Source of the DNA: JARRKC01 sp037388505
Lineage (GTDB): Bacteria > Acidobacteriota > UBA6911 > RPQK01 > JAPXNP01
Length of the DNA: 64,000 nt
Assembly (NCBI GenBank): GCA_037388505.1
Contig: JARRKC010000005.1
Location: 1 to 64,000 of the forward strand
Direction of reading: 5' to 3'
Shown: piece by piece, positions 19,501 to 27,977 of the stretch
How positions within the stretch are numbered: the first letter of the stretch is position 1
Layout: each line of letters begins with the position of its first letter
The notes under the pieces: model-generated
What the model was told of the DNA's origin: nothing
Database searches by the model: none
The model's input: the letters and a program-made list of their open reading frames with translations, nothing else
Program-made: the position numbers and the translations under genes

Positions 19501-20385
19501 CTCGTCACGGTTGAAGTCGCGGATCTTGGCACACAAGATGCATTGCTCACCATTGACGAGGCGCTGACCTTCGCCCATGTCTTGGCGCAGGATCCTCGTT
19601 TTCGCGAGCAATTCTGGGTCATTCCTTCGACAGCCTGGAGTGACGAACAGAAGCTGGTAGAAGAGTTTCTGAGGGATTTCGCGCAACCGCCCCTGGGTGT
19701 TGCGCCCTTCATCTGGGTCGTCGATGAGCAGGGCCGCCTGCAGAGGGCAGTCGTGACGCGTGAAGTGATCAGCGCCTGCCGGGACCGGTTGCGTTCCTGG
19801 AGGACTCTCCAGGAGCTGGCCGGAGTCAAGAATGTTTATGTTGAGCGAGCGGTCGAGCGGGTCCGGCAGGAGACCCTGCAGGAGGCGCTGGCCGAGCTCG
19901 AGAAGAGTCGGGAGGAAGCTCGAAGAGCGGGTGCAGAGGAAGCGATAGGCAGATTGGCTGCGGTTCTGTCCGATCTGGATTCGCTGGACCGGGCGTTGCC
20001 TTCCCAAGCTGCGGTGGCAGCTCCTCCAGCTGAGCAGGCGCCGGCCGTCAAGCCGGCACCGTCGGTGGAAGAAGCCGGAGAATCCGCGCCGGCCGTCAAG
20101 GAGGAAGCGGCAGCAGAGGAAGAGGAAGAGGATTTTGGCGCAGAAGCCTATATCGATTCATTCCTCTGTACGAGCTGCAACGAGTGCATCAATCTGAATC
20201 CTCGGATGTTCAACTACAACGGAGATCGCCAGGCCTTCGTCGCGGATCCCTCCGCTGGGAACTATGCGGAGCTCGTCAAGGCCGCTGAGGCATGTCCGGC
20301 GAGGTGCATTCACCCCGGGGCTCCCCGAGCCGGTGACGACACAGCGACACCCGAGGTCGTGGAGAGAGGCAAAGCTTTTCGCTAG
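16543..20385 (+). CDS. Giant NifJ/PFOR-like pseudoenzyme 1 with C-terminal ferredoxin site
   Basis: A 1280-residue protein whose domain order follows NifJ-type pyruvate:ferredoxin oxidoreductase but with eroded active-site parts. Residues about 40-170 look like a shortened PYR domain (THQEAVDHCLVAHLAAE); about 190-260 like transketolase domain II (GHVALHLLRPFPLSQVKPLL); about 840-1010 like the TPP domain, but where intact enzymes have GDG...NTGGQ this one reads LESGHRL and lacks the motif and following loop, while AFVLQSSIAQPNHLLAG and YDPWAG...SLEGNP remain. A helical coiled-coil stretch (about 1100-1145) and an Ala/Pro linker precede CTSCNEC (C1209, C1212, C1215) plus C1251, a single [4Fe-4S]-type site. 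It sits 39 bases after korB. I infer a non-catalytic electron relay or scaffold. Confidence 0.75.
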   Translation: MARPQGRVENRPVDHASKQQLRKLATGLDLIEETESRISSEGSGGSVAHAIGRTLIGGGVVHCGPGAPAGSVPDDVPLVQHTLYEDGARSTAPILLVAGTHQEAVDHCLVAHLAAERMACRVESGIVESVAHGLGLAELPERGELDRARQSLGSLLPSSESDLLTILTGCREAAAEGFGRSVAAPVSSSPGGARLVVVTLGWFSDLAEDIAERSGGKIGHVALHLLRPFPLSQVKPLLSTAETVLVAALPNSGLHFEACCRIEEAATGESTVRMVRLTREADSTEFLQALSATYPSEVWSDLQTPAGGADRRHLRLAVVPSGAESARLLLDAGSILAGSFSGRPRIRLERKDASLASIDIGGVQAESEPPIDVLAILGDRFVPAQAAIRRVRDSGCVAIPAPGGSAEDAWKRLSNPVREAILERSLKLMLLDAEGSQEGSPSIWARSLAELAQSGTASVAVEADLTELAKLEIPPSSGGPAARFFPVAAAEEPVPPALLEEVRRFHLTGRLSERHVPFSGDVPLQPLAASVAAQPFHESFPFALPEEADVEPEPLFTLLSGRLADEKDAPVIAQLLPELMQLTDLSVRSSVQGMALQKALSAALSRLSDVVELSEAGRQSFDRESQALLEELTRPGKVVGFRSETWFQFYHWTLLRERLSQIRQFRAEASLLLHRLEALLKADQGLRPESRSAISMASTLGSSGLSLIDPERLAGVIPERRGSRTLESDRLDRIQKVLTTLRSFVGESGQAPDLFVVSARELPFQAEGLHVLQSESPFETARGVFEGLASRALDIVKALRIGRLEVEGEYDPEIHDGIVRDLTWEALEADELLLIPAVLVLESGHRLAESTLAEFHRLIETGWPVHVCISVNESLVSGDNVARTLAGVLPDPGYLGLAQREAFVLQSSIAQPNHLLAGLRRMWTVPGPAVCVLSFPDQDGSAQWLWTRCQSAWLSRSIPLFAYDPWAGESWADRFSLEGNPDSEKNLVTVEVADLGTQDALLTIDEALTFAHVLAQDPRFREQFWVIPSTAWSDEQKLVEEFLRDFAQPPLGVAPFIWVVDEQGRLQRAVVTREVISACRDRLRSWRTLQELAGVKNVYVERAVERVRQETLQEALAELEKSREEARRAGAEEAIGRLAAVLSDLDSLDRALPSQAAVAAPPAEQAPAVKPAPSVEEAGESAPAVKEEAAAEEEEEDFGAEAYIDSFLCTSCNECINLNPRMFNYNGDRQAFVADPSAGNYAELVKAAEACPARCIHPGAPRAGDDTATPEVVERGKAFR

Positions 20386-20406
20386 AAAAGCGAGGAGACA
20401 ATAGAA

Positions 20407-21264
20407 GTGGATTTCGGACCAATAATCATTGCGGCAGTCATCATGACGGGGCTCGGCGTGATCTTCGCCAGCATCCTGGCGGCCGCCGACCACCTGCTGC
20501 GGGTGGAAGAAGATCCGCGCCAGGAACAGGTCGAGGGCATGCTCCCCGGCAACAACTGCGGAGCCTGTGGAGAGCCGGGATGTCAGGCTTTCGCCACGAA
20601 ACTGGTCAAAGGGGAGGCTTCGCCCGGGAAATGTACCGTCAGCACCGAGGAATCCCTCGTCCAGATCGCGGAACTCCTGGGTGTGGACGTTGGCGGTGAG
20701 GAGAGGCGCGTAGCCCGCCTGAAATGTGCCGGCGGAGAAGGCCTGGTTGCAGATCTTGCCGACTACCGCGGCGTTTCGTCCTGCCGGGCTGCTGTTCTCG
20801 TGGACGGCGGAGGTCGGGCCTGCACATGGGGCTGTCTCGGTCTCGGTGACTGTGAGACGGCATGCACCTTCGATGCGATCTCGATGAACTGGGAGGGGCT
20901 TCCCCAGGTGGATGTCAATCTCTGCACTGCTTGCGGCGATTGCGTAGACGTGTGCCCGCTGGACTTGTTCACGATCGTACCCCTTTCATACAAGCTCTTC
21001 GTTCAGTGCAGTTCACCGCTGGCAGGTGAGGCCGCCAGGTCACGCTGTGCGGTGGCCTGTGATGCCTGCGGTCGCTGCGCGGCCGACGCACCCCCTGACG
21101 TCATCGAGATGGTCAACGGACTGCCGGTCATCCACTACGACCGGACTGAACAGCCGACGCAACGATCCACCTGGAGATGTCCGACCGGCGCGATCGTGTG
21201 GCTCGAAGGAGAGCAGTTTTCCGAGCCGCTGGCTCAAATCAGTAGGGAGCGAATCCGTGCCTAA
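20407..21264 (+). CDS. rnfB: RnfB, electron-entry subunit of the Rnf complex
   Basis: Ferredoxin-docking subunit of the ion-pumping ferredoxin:NAD oxidoreductase. 285 residues from a GTG start after GAGGAG. An N-terminal membrane helix (about 4-24) is followed by the RnfB-specific cluster C51-x2-C54-x4-C59-x16-C76, then CTWGCLGLGDCETAC, CTACGDCVDVCP and a last incomplete-looking CDACGRC with CPTGAI. It lies between the two giant PFOR-like genes instead of at an end of the rnf cluster, and its last 8 bases overlap the start of the second giant. That position argues that RnfB works physically with those proteins. Confidence 0.93.
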   Translation: MDFGPIIIAAVIMTGLGVIFASILAAADHLLRVEEDPRQEQVEGMLPGNNCGACGEPGCQAFATKLVKGEASPGKCTVSTEESLVQIAELLGVDVGGEERRVARLKCAGGEGLVADLADYRGVSSCRAAVLVDGGGRACTWGCLGLGDCETACTFDAISMNWEGLPQVDVNLCTACGDCVDVCPLDLFTIVPLSYKLFVQCSSPLAGEAARSRCAVACDACGRCAADAPPDVIEMVNGLPVIHYDRTEQPTQRSTWRCPTGAIVWLEGEQFSEPLAQISRERIRA

Positions 21265-24200
21265 CCTAATTTCCAAACTCCGCTTCGAGCGTTTGCGAAA
21301 GTTATTGAGTGGCGCTTCCGCCGAATCAGGGCAGAAGCCGGCAAAAGTTGAATTGTGGGAGGTTCAGGAGGCGGTGGCCCTTGCGGAGGCCATGATCTGC
21401 GATATGGTCGCCCACTGTGCCGGAGAAGAGACCCCGGGCTTCCAGGCTCAGGGAAACGGTTTCTCCTCGGTCAACGCCTTCGGCCGACAAGTCGTCAGCG
21501 TCGAACTGCCAAGCGTCGCCGAGGGAATCGCATCGGGCGCCGGTATGGGGATGAGCGGCTTGCGGTCCTCGGTATTCCTCCCGGGCGATCATCTGTCCGA
21601 AGGCTACGCTCAGCTGCAATCGCTGGCGCGGCGGCATGTTCCCCTGGTGGTTCATGCCGCGTTTCGAGAGGGTTTCGGGGCCGGGAGCAGTCATACCGGT
21701 TACCACGGAGCCAGCGATTTGGGTCTGTTCCAGGTGATGCCCACTTCAGTTCAGCAGGCCGTCGACCTGACCATTCTCGCCCGCTGGCTGGCGGAACGAA
21801 GCCTCATTCCAGGCATCGTCGCTTTCGATCGGCGGGTTTGCGAACTGGCAGCCTTCCCTTCCATCGACACGATCCGAGAATTCCTGGGTGCACCGGATGA
21901 GGAATTCGCCTCCCCCAGCCCGGCACAGATGCTTTTGTTTGGTGGTAACCGTCCGGTCGTTCCCGGCTGGTTCGATCCCGACCTGCCCGTGTCTTTCGGC
22001 TCCCTGCAGGGGACGAACGACGCCGTGAGTGCTGCGGTGGGCAGCCAGGCCTTCTTCGCCGGTCATCTCTCCGAACTACTGAAGGATGGCATGTCGCGGT
22101 TGGGCCGTCTGACCGGCCGACCTCTTTCCATGATCGAACAGGACGGAGTCGACCAGGCAAATTTCGTGGTGGTCACGCAGGGCAGCGCGTTCGAAACCGT
22201 TCGAGCTGCGGCCCGCTACCTCCGCCAGGAAAAGAAGATGTCGGTAGGTGTCCTGGGCGTGACTTGGCTGAGGCCGTTCCCGACCGCCGCTCTGCGGGAG
22301 GCCCTTTCGAACAAGCGCGGCATTGCCATACTGGAATGCAGTACGGCGGGGCTTGCCGAGGAAGGCACCTTGATGCGGGAAGTGCGTCGCGCTGTTCCCA
22401 CCGCGGACGCCAACTGGATCTCGGCGAGTTTCGGGCTGCACGGTCAACCGCTGGGAGTCTCGGAGGTCATTGAACTCGCTTCCGAACTGAAGGAGAAGCA
22501 GCCGCGCTCCCGTATGTGGCTGGGGGTCGTCTCCGGTTCCTCTCGAATCGGCGACTTCCCCAAACGTGAGGGTCTCGTGAAGTCCGTGGCGAGTGACTAT
22601 CCGGACCTGAGCGCCACGACGCTTCCGGGGGCACTGACGGAGAAGGTCTCTGCGAAGCAGCTGCGTACCGTTCAGTGGATCGGGAGTTCGGAACTCGACC
22701 CGGCCGAGGTGATGCGCAAACTGGTTGGAACCTGCCAGGAAACCGGAGCAAAGGTTCGCGGCTTTGGGTGGTTTCCAGAGCCGGGAATCCTGTCCGTGCG
22801 AGTCTCGGCGGGTCCGGAGGATCTGCCGATCGCGGAATCCGGCACGAGTGTGGATGTCCTCCTTTTGGGACGGCTTGGTCTCGATTTGATCTACAATCCG
22901 CTGGCCGATCTCAAGGCGGCACAGGCGGTCATCATCGAAAGTGACCGGACCGCGCAGGAACTCTGGGGACTGATGCCGGAGTTCTGGCGCTCAGAGGTTC
23001 GGCGTCTCAACTTGCGGTTGTACAAGGTCGAGAAGGGTTTGGAACAGCTCGTTGCAGGTGCAGCGGCGTTGCTCTCCGGTACCGAAGTTCCGGGTACCGA
23101 GATCGCATGGAAATCGCTCGACGAACCGGCGGCGGATCTCGAAGACGTTCCTCAATTGGTGCGGCGTGCCGGCGAGGCCAAGGTCAGCTATGCCAACCTG
23201 CCTCGATTCTGGGGTGAAGTCATGCAACCGAAGCGAGGCGGCATCAGCGAGAACTTTCCGGACCCGCTTGTTACCGTAGGTGCGGTTCCTTCCTACACGG
23301 CGGCACTTGCTCGCCCGCGTGGCACCGCTTTGCCCTCGATGCCCGTGCTCGAAGCCGACAAGTGTACCGGTTGCGGTCGTTGCTGGCCGGTTTGTCCGGA
23401 CTCCGCCATCGGTGCTTCTCTGATCGGACTGCAGGAGTATCTCGATTCGGCGGCCGACGCGGTCGGCGGAGACGGCAAGATCGCGGCCGCCATGAAACGG
23501 GCCCATCGCCCGCTGGCAACACGGATTGCGGCTCTGGCCAAACAGAAGGGTGCAAAGGTTCTCACCTCCGAGCTCCTCGACGAGGCGTATGAGTCGGTTG
23601 TGGCGAAGATGTCGGTATCCGAGGAGGAACGTCCTCATTACGACGCCTCCTTCCGGTCGACGGCGGAAGTCGCGACACGGTTGAGTCCCGTCATCTGCGA
23701 CAGCTTCTTTGGCAAGGCTGAGGAGGAAGCCAAGGGCAGCGGTCGTCTGCTTCTGCTCGCCTTCAATCCCGACGCCTGTCAGGGATGCCAGTTGTGCATC
23801 AGCAACTGTCCGGAGAATGCTTTGGTGGCGTACGACCGAGCCGGTACGGTCCGGGAGGATGCCCGGCTGGGATGGAAGGTCTGGGAGCAATTGCCGGATA
23901 CGCCGGGACCTGCGATCGAGAAAGCCGAGTCGGAGTTGGAGCTGGGACGGCTGGCCGCCCGCCTGTTGAGTCGGCATAGCTCTCAGGTTCAAGCCGTGGG
24001 AAGTTTCGGAGAACCGGGATCCGGCGAGAGACTGGCTTGCCGGACGGTCGCTGGACTGGTAGAGGCGCAATTTCAGCAACGTCTCTCCGATCAGGCTCAG
24101 ACGGCTTCCGAGTTGAGCGGCCGCCTCAACGATATGGTCCAGAAGCTGTTGGCCAAAAGCCTCACGGAGGCGGACTCGAAGTCGATCCAGGACGCGCTGG

Positions 24201-25552
24201 AAACCCTGCCTCGACACCGCGTCAGCTTGAGCGATCTCAGTGAGCGCCTGTCGAAACTTGGACAGTCCGCTTGGGTGGATCCCGTCAAAACCCTCCGCCT
24301 CGCACAGGTCGCACATGAGCTTCAAACTGAAGCCTGGAATCTGTCGGAAGGTGTCAATCGATTGGGACGCTCGCGTTTTGGCGTGGTCGTGATCAGTCAT
24401 CGCATCGCCCGGTGGGCGGGGCGATTTCCCAATCATCCCTACAATGCCCCGTTGGTCGTCGAACCATCTCCAGAAGGAGCCGGCCTGGCGATCGGATTGG
24501 CGGAAGCCCAGGCACTCAAGCATGTGGATCAGGTGCGCCGTGTACGCAAAGCGCGGCTTCTGCTCGAAAACCCTTCCGATCTTCCCGGTCGCCTGGCGAC
24601 GCTCGAAGATCTGACCTGGACCGGTCTGAGCCAGGAGGAGCGCGCATCGTGTGCTCCGCTCCTGGTGCTGGCCGATGAGAGTGCGTTGACTCGGCAGGGG
24701 CTGGGTGCGCTGACGCGCCTGTTGACCGGCGATCTGCCCGTCAAACTCGTTCTGCTGGATTCCCGGCCGCTGTCGCTGGAGAATCCAGAACCGGCGCTGC
24801 TGGGATTGGGTCTGAAGCGGGCCTTCGTCTTGAGCGGCTCGCTCGGGTACGCCAGGCATCTGGCGGACGGACTCGAAAAGGCGATGGGTCAGCCGGGCCC
24901 CGCCCTGGTGCACATCCATGTGCCGATCCCTCAGGAGCAGGGCTTTGAACCGATCGAGACGTTGGACCGCGCAAAACTTGCGGTCCAAGCTCGGGTGCAG
25001 CCTCTGTTGACCTATGACCCCAGAGCCGAAGGCGTTTTTGGTCTGCGACTCTCCCTGGAGGGGAATCCGGCGCTCGAAAGTGAATGGGCCGGCAGCGATC
25101 CCGTCCAGTGGGCCTTTGGCGAAGGGCGGTTCTCCAGCCTGTTCAGCCTGGTCTCGAACGGCGAAAGGACTGTGCCTTGGGAAGAGTACCTGCGCATGGA
25201 CGAGACCGAACGCCAGAATTCGATACCTGCCATGACGGATTCGTCCGGCAAGACGTGGAAGATCGACCAGCGACTCGCGAGTTTTGCAGAGAGGCGTCTC
25301 GAAGTGTGGAACACGCTGCGAGAGATGTCCGGTGTGGTTAGTCCGTTCATAGAACGTATCCGGACTGAGGCCGAACAGACTGCCGAGGCGGAGAATCAGA
25401 AGAAGTTCGAAAGCATGAAGAGTACCTACGAGAGCGAGATCGAGCACGTTCGGCAGGAGGGCGATCGTCGAATGGCGGAACAGCTGCGCCAGCGGTTGCT
25501 GACGTTGGCCGGTTTCGGTTCCGGGGACTCGGAGACAGGTGACAGAGAATGA
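21257..25552 (+). CDS. Giant NifJ/PFOR-like pseudoenzyme 2 with two ferredoxin sites
   Basis: A 1431-residue paralog of the giant protein at 16543, with a fuller PFOR domain set. A PYR domain (SVQQAVDLTILARWLAE; no YPITP motif found), domain II (VGVLGVTWLRPFPTAAL) and a gamma-like domain are followed by two ferredoxin sites, CTGCGRCWPVC (C703, C706, C709, C713) and CQGCQLCISNC (C841, C844, C847, C851), separated by a helical insert. The C-terminal TPP-like domain (DLTWTGL...LLVLADESALTRQG) has ADES at 1139-1142 where GDG is expected and no NTGGQ. YDPRAEG...SLEGNPA and a terminal coiled coil match giant 1. Start GTG at 21257 has GGGAG upstream. It overlaps rnfC by 4 bases. Confidence 0.77.
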   Translation: MPNLISKLRFERLRKLLSGASAESGQKPAKVELWEVQEAVALAEAMICDMVAHCAGEETPGFQAQGNGFSSVNAFGRQVVSVELPSVAEGIASGAGMGMSGLRSSVFLPGDHLSEGYAQLQSLARRHVPLVVHAAFREGFGAGSSHTGYHGASDLGLFQVMPTSVQQAVDLTILARWLAERSLIPGIVAFDRRVCELAAFPSIDTIREFLGAPDEEFASPSPAQMLLFGGNRPVVPGWFDPDLPVSFGSLQGTNDAVSAAVGSQAFFAGHLSELLKDGMSRLGRLTGRPLSMIEQDGVDQANFVVVTQGSAFETVRAAARYLRQEKKMSVGVLGVTWLRPFPTAALREALSNKRGIAILECSTAGLAEEGTLMREVRRAVPTADANWISASFGLHGQPLGVSEVIELASELKEKQPRSRMWLGVVSGSSRIGDFPKREGLVKSVASDYPDLSATTLPGALTEKVSAKQLRTVQWIGSSELDPAEVMRKLVGTCQETGAKVRGFGWFPEPGILSVRVSAGPEDLPIAESGTSVDVLLLGRLGLDLIYNPLADLKAAQAVIIESDRTAQELWGLMPEFWRSEVRRLNLRLYKVEKGLEQLVAGAAALLSGTEVPGTEIAWKSLDEPAADLEDVPQLVRRAGEAKVSYANLPRFWGEVMQPKRGGISENFPDPLVTVGAVPSYTAALARPRGTALPSMPVLEADKCTGCGRCWPVCPDSAIGASLIGLQEYLDSAADAVGGDGKIAAAMKRAHRPLATRIAALAKQKGAKVLTSELLDEAYESVVAKMSVSEEERPHYDASFRSTAEVATRLSPVICDSFFGKAEEEAKGSGRLLLLAFNPDACQGCQLCISNCPENALVAYDRAGTVREDARLGWKVWEQLPDTPGPAIEKAESELELGRLAARLLSRHSSQVQAVGSFGEPGSGERLACRTVAGLVEAQFQQRLSDQAQTASELSGRLNDMVQKLLAKSLTEADSKSIQDALETLPRHRVSLSDLSERLSKLGQSAWVDPVKTLRLAQVAHELQTEAWNLSEGVNRLGRSRFGVVVISHRIARWAGRFPNHPYNAPLVVEPSPEGAGLAIGLAEAQALKHVDQVRRVRKARLLLENPSDLPGRLATLEDLTWTGLSQEERASCAPLLVLADESALTRQGLGALTRLLTGDLPVKLVLLDSRPLSLENPEPALLGLGLKRAFVLSGSLGYARHLADGLEKAMGQPGPALVHIHVPIPQEQGFEPIETLDRAKLAVQARVQPLLTYDPRAEGVFGLRLSLEGNPALESEWAGSDPVQWAFGEGRFSSLFSLVSNGERTVPWEEYLRMDETERQNSIPAMTDSSGKTWKIDQRLASFAERRLEVWNTLREMSGVVSPFIERIRTEAEQTAEAENQKKFESMKSTYESEIEHVRQEGDRRMAEQLRQRLLTLAGFGSGDSETGDRE

Positions 25553-26889
25553 GTACAGGAGCTTTGGCTGAACCGGTCACGCGCACGTTCCGGCATGGCA
25601 TTCATCCGGCCGAGAACAAGGACGCGACTCACCTTCGACCCATCGAGCGCGTGCCGTTCGTTCGCGAATATGTCCTTCCGCTTTCACAGCACATCGGCGC
25701 TCCGTCAGTGGCCATCGTCAAGGCCGGGCAGCGCGTCGTGCGCGGAGAGCTGATTGCCGAGCCGGGAGCCTTCGTCTCGACGGCTCTGCACGCTCCCGTG
25801 ACCGGTACGGTCGTGGCCGTGGAGCCGCGGCTTCACGCGAACGGCAAGATGATGCCGGCCATCGTCATCGAGGCCGATCCCTTTTCGAGCCAGAAGCCTG
25901 TCCCCCACAAAGTGCCGCGGCCCGAGGAAATGACCAACAAAGATCTCGTCAAGTCTGTCCAGATGGCAGGTCTGGTCGGTCTCGGAGGAGCGGCTTTTCC
26001 GAGCCATGTCAAACTGTCGCTCCCGGAGAAGAAGCGGATCGAGTTCATCATCATCAACGGCTGCGAGTGCGAACCGTATCTGACTTGCGATCATCGTCTG
26101 ATGGTCGAGCGTGCGGAATCCGTTATCCGGGGCACGGAGATCATGATGCGGAACATCGGGGCCAAGCGCGCCTACATCGGAATCGAGGCGAACAAACCCG
26201 ATGCCGCCGAGGCTTTGCGAGCCGTCTCTTCGACGGAGTCGATCGAAGTCGTGCTCGTCCAGGTGAAGTACCCACAGGGCGCCGAGAAGATGCTCATCGA
26301 CGCCATTCTGAAGAAAGAGGTTCCGAGCGGTGGAATTCCTCTGGATATCGAGATTCTGACCAACAACGTCGGAACGACGGCGGCGCTGGCGGACTGGTTC
26401 GATCAGGGCGTTCCTCTGATCGAGCGGGTCGTGACCGTTACCGGCCCCGGCATTCCGCACCCCCGTAATCTGCTGGTTCCCCTGGGAACTCCCGTCTCCT
26501 CCATCGTCGATTACTGCGGTGGGCTGAGCCCGGACACCAAGCAGGTGATCATGGGTGGGCCGATGATGGGGATGCCGCAGAAGACACTGGATGTTCCCAT
26601 CATGAAGGGGACCTCCGGAATTCTGGCGTTCACCGACGTCTTCCAGCAGAAGATTCAAGAGTATCCGTGCATTCGCTGCGGGCGATGCCTCGAAGCGTGC
26701 CCCATGTTCCTCAATCCAACCCGCCTGGCTCACCTGGCCAAATTCGAGCGGGTCGAACAGTTGAAGGAATACCACGTCTTGGATTGTTTCGAGTGCGCAT
26801 CCTGCTCGTTCACCTGTCCTTCCAACATTCCCCTGGTGCAGTGGATTCGAATGGGAAAGGCGATGGTTCGTGAGGCACAGAAGAAATGA
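25549..26889 (+). CDS. rnfC: RnfC, NADH-side subunit of the Rnf complex
   Basis: Peripheral subunit that carries FMN/NADH-binding and two [4Fe-4S] clusters and exchanges electrons with NAD(H). 446 residues, the normal core length without a long C-terminal extension. The Rossmann-like region has GLGGAAFPSHVK and CECEPYLTCDHR; clusters are CIRCGRCLEACP (C374, C377, C380, C384) and CFECASCSFTCP (C413, C416, C419, C423). ATGA overlaps couple it to the giant gene before it and rnfD after it. Confidence 0.96.
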   Translation: MSTGALAEPVTRTFRHGIHPAENKDATHLRPIERVPFVREYVLPLSQHIGAPSVAIVKAGQRVVRGELIAEPGAFVSTALHAPVTGTVVAVEPRLHANGKMMPAIVIEADPFSSQKPVPHKVPRPEEMTNKDLVKSVQMAGLVGLGGAAFPSHVKLSLPEKKRIEFIIINGCECEPYLTCDHRLMVERAESVIRGTEIMMRNIGAKRAYIGIEANKPDAAEALRAVSSTESIEVVLVQVKYPQGAEKMLIDAILKKEVPSGGIPLDIEILTNNVGTTAALADWFDQGVPLIERVVTVTGPGIPHPRNLLVPLGTPVSSIVDYCGGLSPDTKQVIMGGPMMGMPQKTLDVPIMKGTSGILAFTDVFQQKIQEYPCIRCGRCLEACPMFLNPTRLAHLAKFERVEQLKEYHVLDCFECASCSFTCPSNIPLVQWIRMGKAMVREAQKK

Positions 26890-27923
26890 GTAGTACCACT
26901 CGAAAGCATGATCTGACTCTATCTACGTCTCCCTTTCTGCACGCCGACTCGACCACACCGAGGATCATGGCCGAAGTGTTGCTGGCGACTGTTCCGGTCA
27001 TGCTGGGTGCCTGCTGGATCTTCGGGGTCGGTGTCCTGCTGGTCGTGGCCGCGGCGACGATCGGGGCCGTGGGCACCGAATGGATCTTCACTCGAGCGTC
27101 GAAGAAGCCGAGTCCGTTGCGGGACTACTCCGCTCTGTTGACCGGCGTGCTGTTGGGCCTGATCCTCCCGCCCGGGTTTCCTTTGTGGATGTCCTTCCTG
27201 GGCGGCGCGGTGTCGATCGCGCTGGGCAAGTTGATCTGGGGCGGCTTGGGGCAAAACGTCTTCAACCCCGCGCTGGTCGGACGCGCGTTTCTCCAAGCCT
27301 CTTTTCCCACGGCGATCACGACTTGGGCCGCTCCCTCGCAGGGCGTTCTCTCCGTATCGGATCGACTTTTTTCTGTGCCGATGATGCAGGCCGGCGCGGA
27401 TACCGTTTCCGCTGCCACTCCTTTGGGACTATTCAAGTTCTCGAGCGAATTCACGCATGTCTCTCAACTGTTCATTGGGAAGATCGGCGGATCGATCGGG
27501 GAAACGAGCGCACTGATCCTGATCTTTTGTGGTTTGTGGCTTGGTTTCCGAAAGATTTTCGACTGGAGGCTGCCGGTCAGTACGCTGCTGTCGGTCGCCG
27601 TCTTCAGCAGCATCTTCTACTTTCTGAACCCGGAGAAGTATCCGAGTCCTCTGTTCATGCTGTTCTCGGGAGGGCTGCTGTTTGCGGCCGTTTTCATGGT
27701 GACCGATCCCGTCTCCACACCCACGACCATTCGCGGTGCGTGGATCTTCGGAATCGGTGTGGGGGTGCTGGTCGTTCTCATTCGCCTCTTCGGGGGTCTC
27801 CCGGAGGGTGTGATGTACGCAATTCTGCTCATGAATGCCGTGACCCCGTACATCAATCACTACACGCAGCCCAGGCAATTCGGCGGGCCCCGCAAGAGAT
27901 GGTTCGAAGCGAAAGCCCAGTAG
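26886..27923 (+). CDS. rnfD: RnfD, membrane flavoprotein subunit
   Basis: Polytopic membrane subunit of Rnf, homologous to NqrB. 345 residues with about nine to ten hydrophobic segments. DTVSAATPLG contains T178, the expected covalent FMN attachment threonine (S/T-x-A-T pattern). GGLGQNVFNPALVGRAFLQ is the other well-conserved block. The start overlaps the rnfC stop by 4 bases. Together with RnfG it carries electrons through the membrane. Confidence 0.95.
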   Translation: MSSTTRKHDLTLSTSPFLHADSTTPRIMAEVLLATVPVMLGACWIFGVGVLLVVAAATIGAVGTEWIFTRASKKPSPLRDYSALLTGVLLGLILPPGFPLWMSFLGGAVSIALGKLIWGGLGQNVFNPALVGRAFLQASFPTAITTWAAPSQGVLSVSDRLFSVPMMQAGADTVSAATPLGLFKFSSEFTHVSQLFIGKIGGSIGETSALILIFCGLWLGFRKIFDWRLPVSTLLSVAVFSSIFYFLNPEKYPSPLFMLFSGGLLFAAVFMVTDPVSTPTTIRGAWIFGIGVGVLVVLIRLFGGLPEGVMYAILLMNAVTPYINHYTQPRQFGGPRKRWFEAKAQ

Positions 27924-27949
27924 CTGCGCAGTTGGTCGCGTGAGTTGAC

Positions 27950-27964
27950 CCTGCAAGATGCAGG
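27950..27964 (+). other. Small hairpin before rnfG
   Basis: CCTGCA-AGA-TGCAGG, a 6-bp perfect stem with a 3-base loop, in the 54-base rnfD-rnfG gap and directly before a GGAGGAG ribosome binding site. This is the only real gap inside the rnf block. It may expose the site or tune rnfG translation; function is inference. Confidence 0.4.
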
Positions 27965-27977
27965 AGGAGCCTAGGAG

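Noticed and set aside
18625..20007. A 460-codon open frame antisense to giant 1
   Set aside because: It has no recognisable domain and unnatural composition; the sense protein carries conserved blocks through the same stretch.
22991..25447. An 818-codon open frame antisense to giant 2
   Set aside because: It is a shadow of G+C-rich coding sequence: no ribosome binding site or family resemblance, and the sense frame has clear PFOR and ferredoxin motifs.
16543..25552. Calling the two giant proteins functional pyruvate:ferredoxin oxidoreductases
   Set aside because: Both lack GDG and NTGGQ motifs of the TPP domain and the YPITP motif of the PYR domain, so catalytic activity of their own is unlikely.
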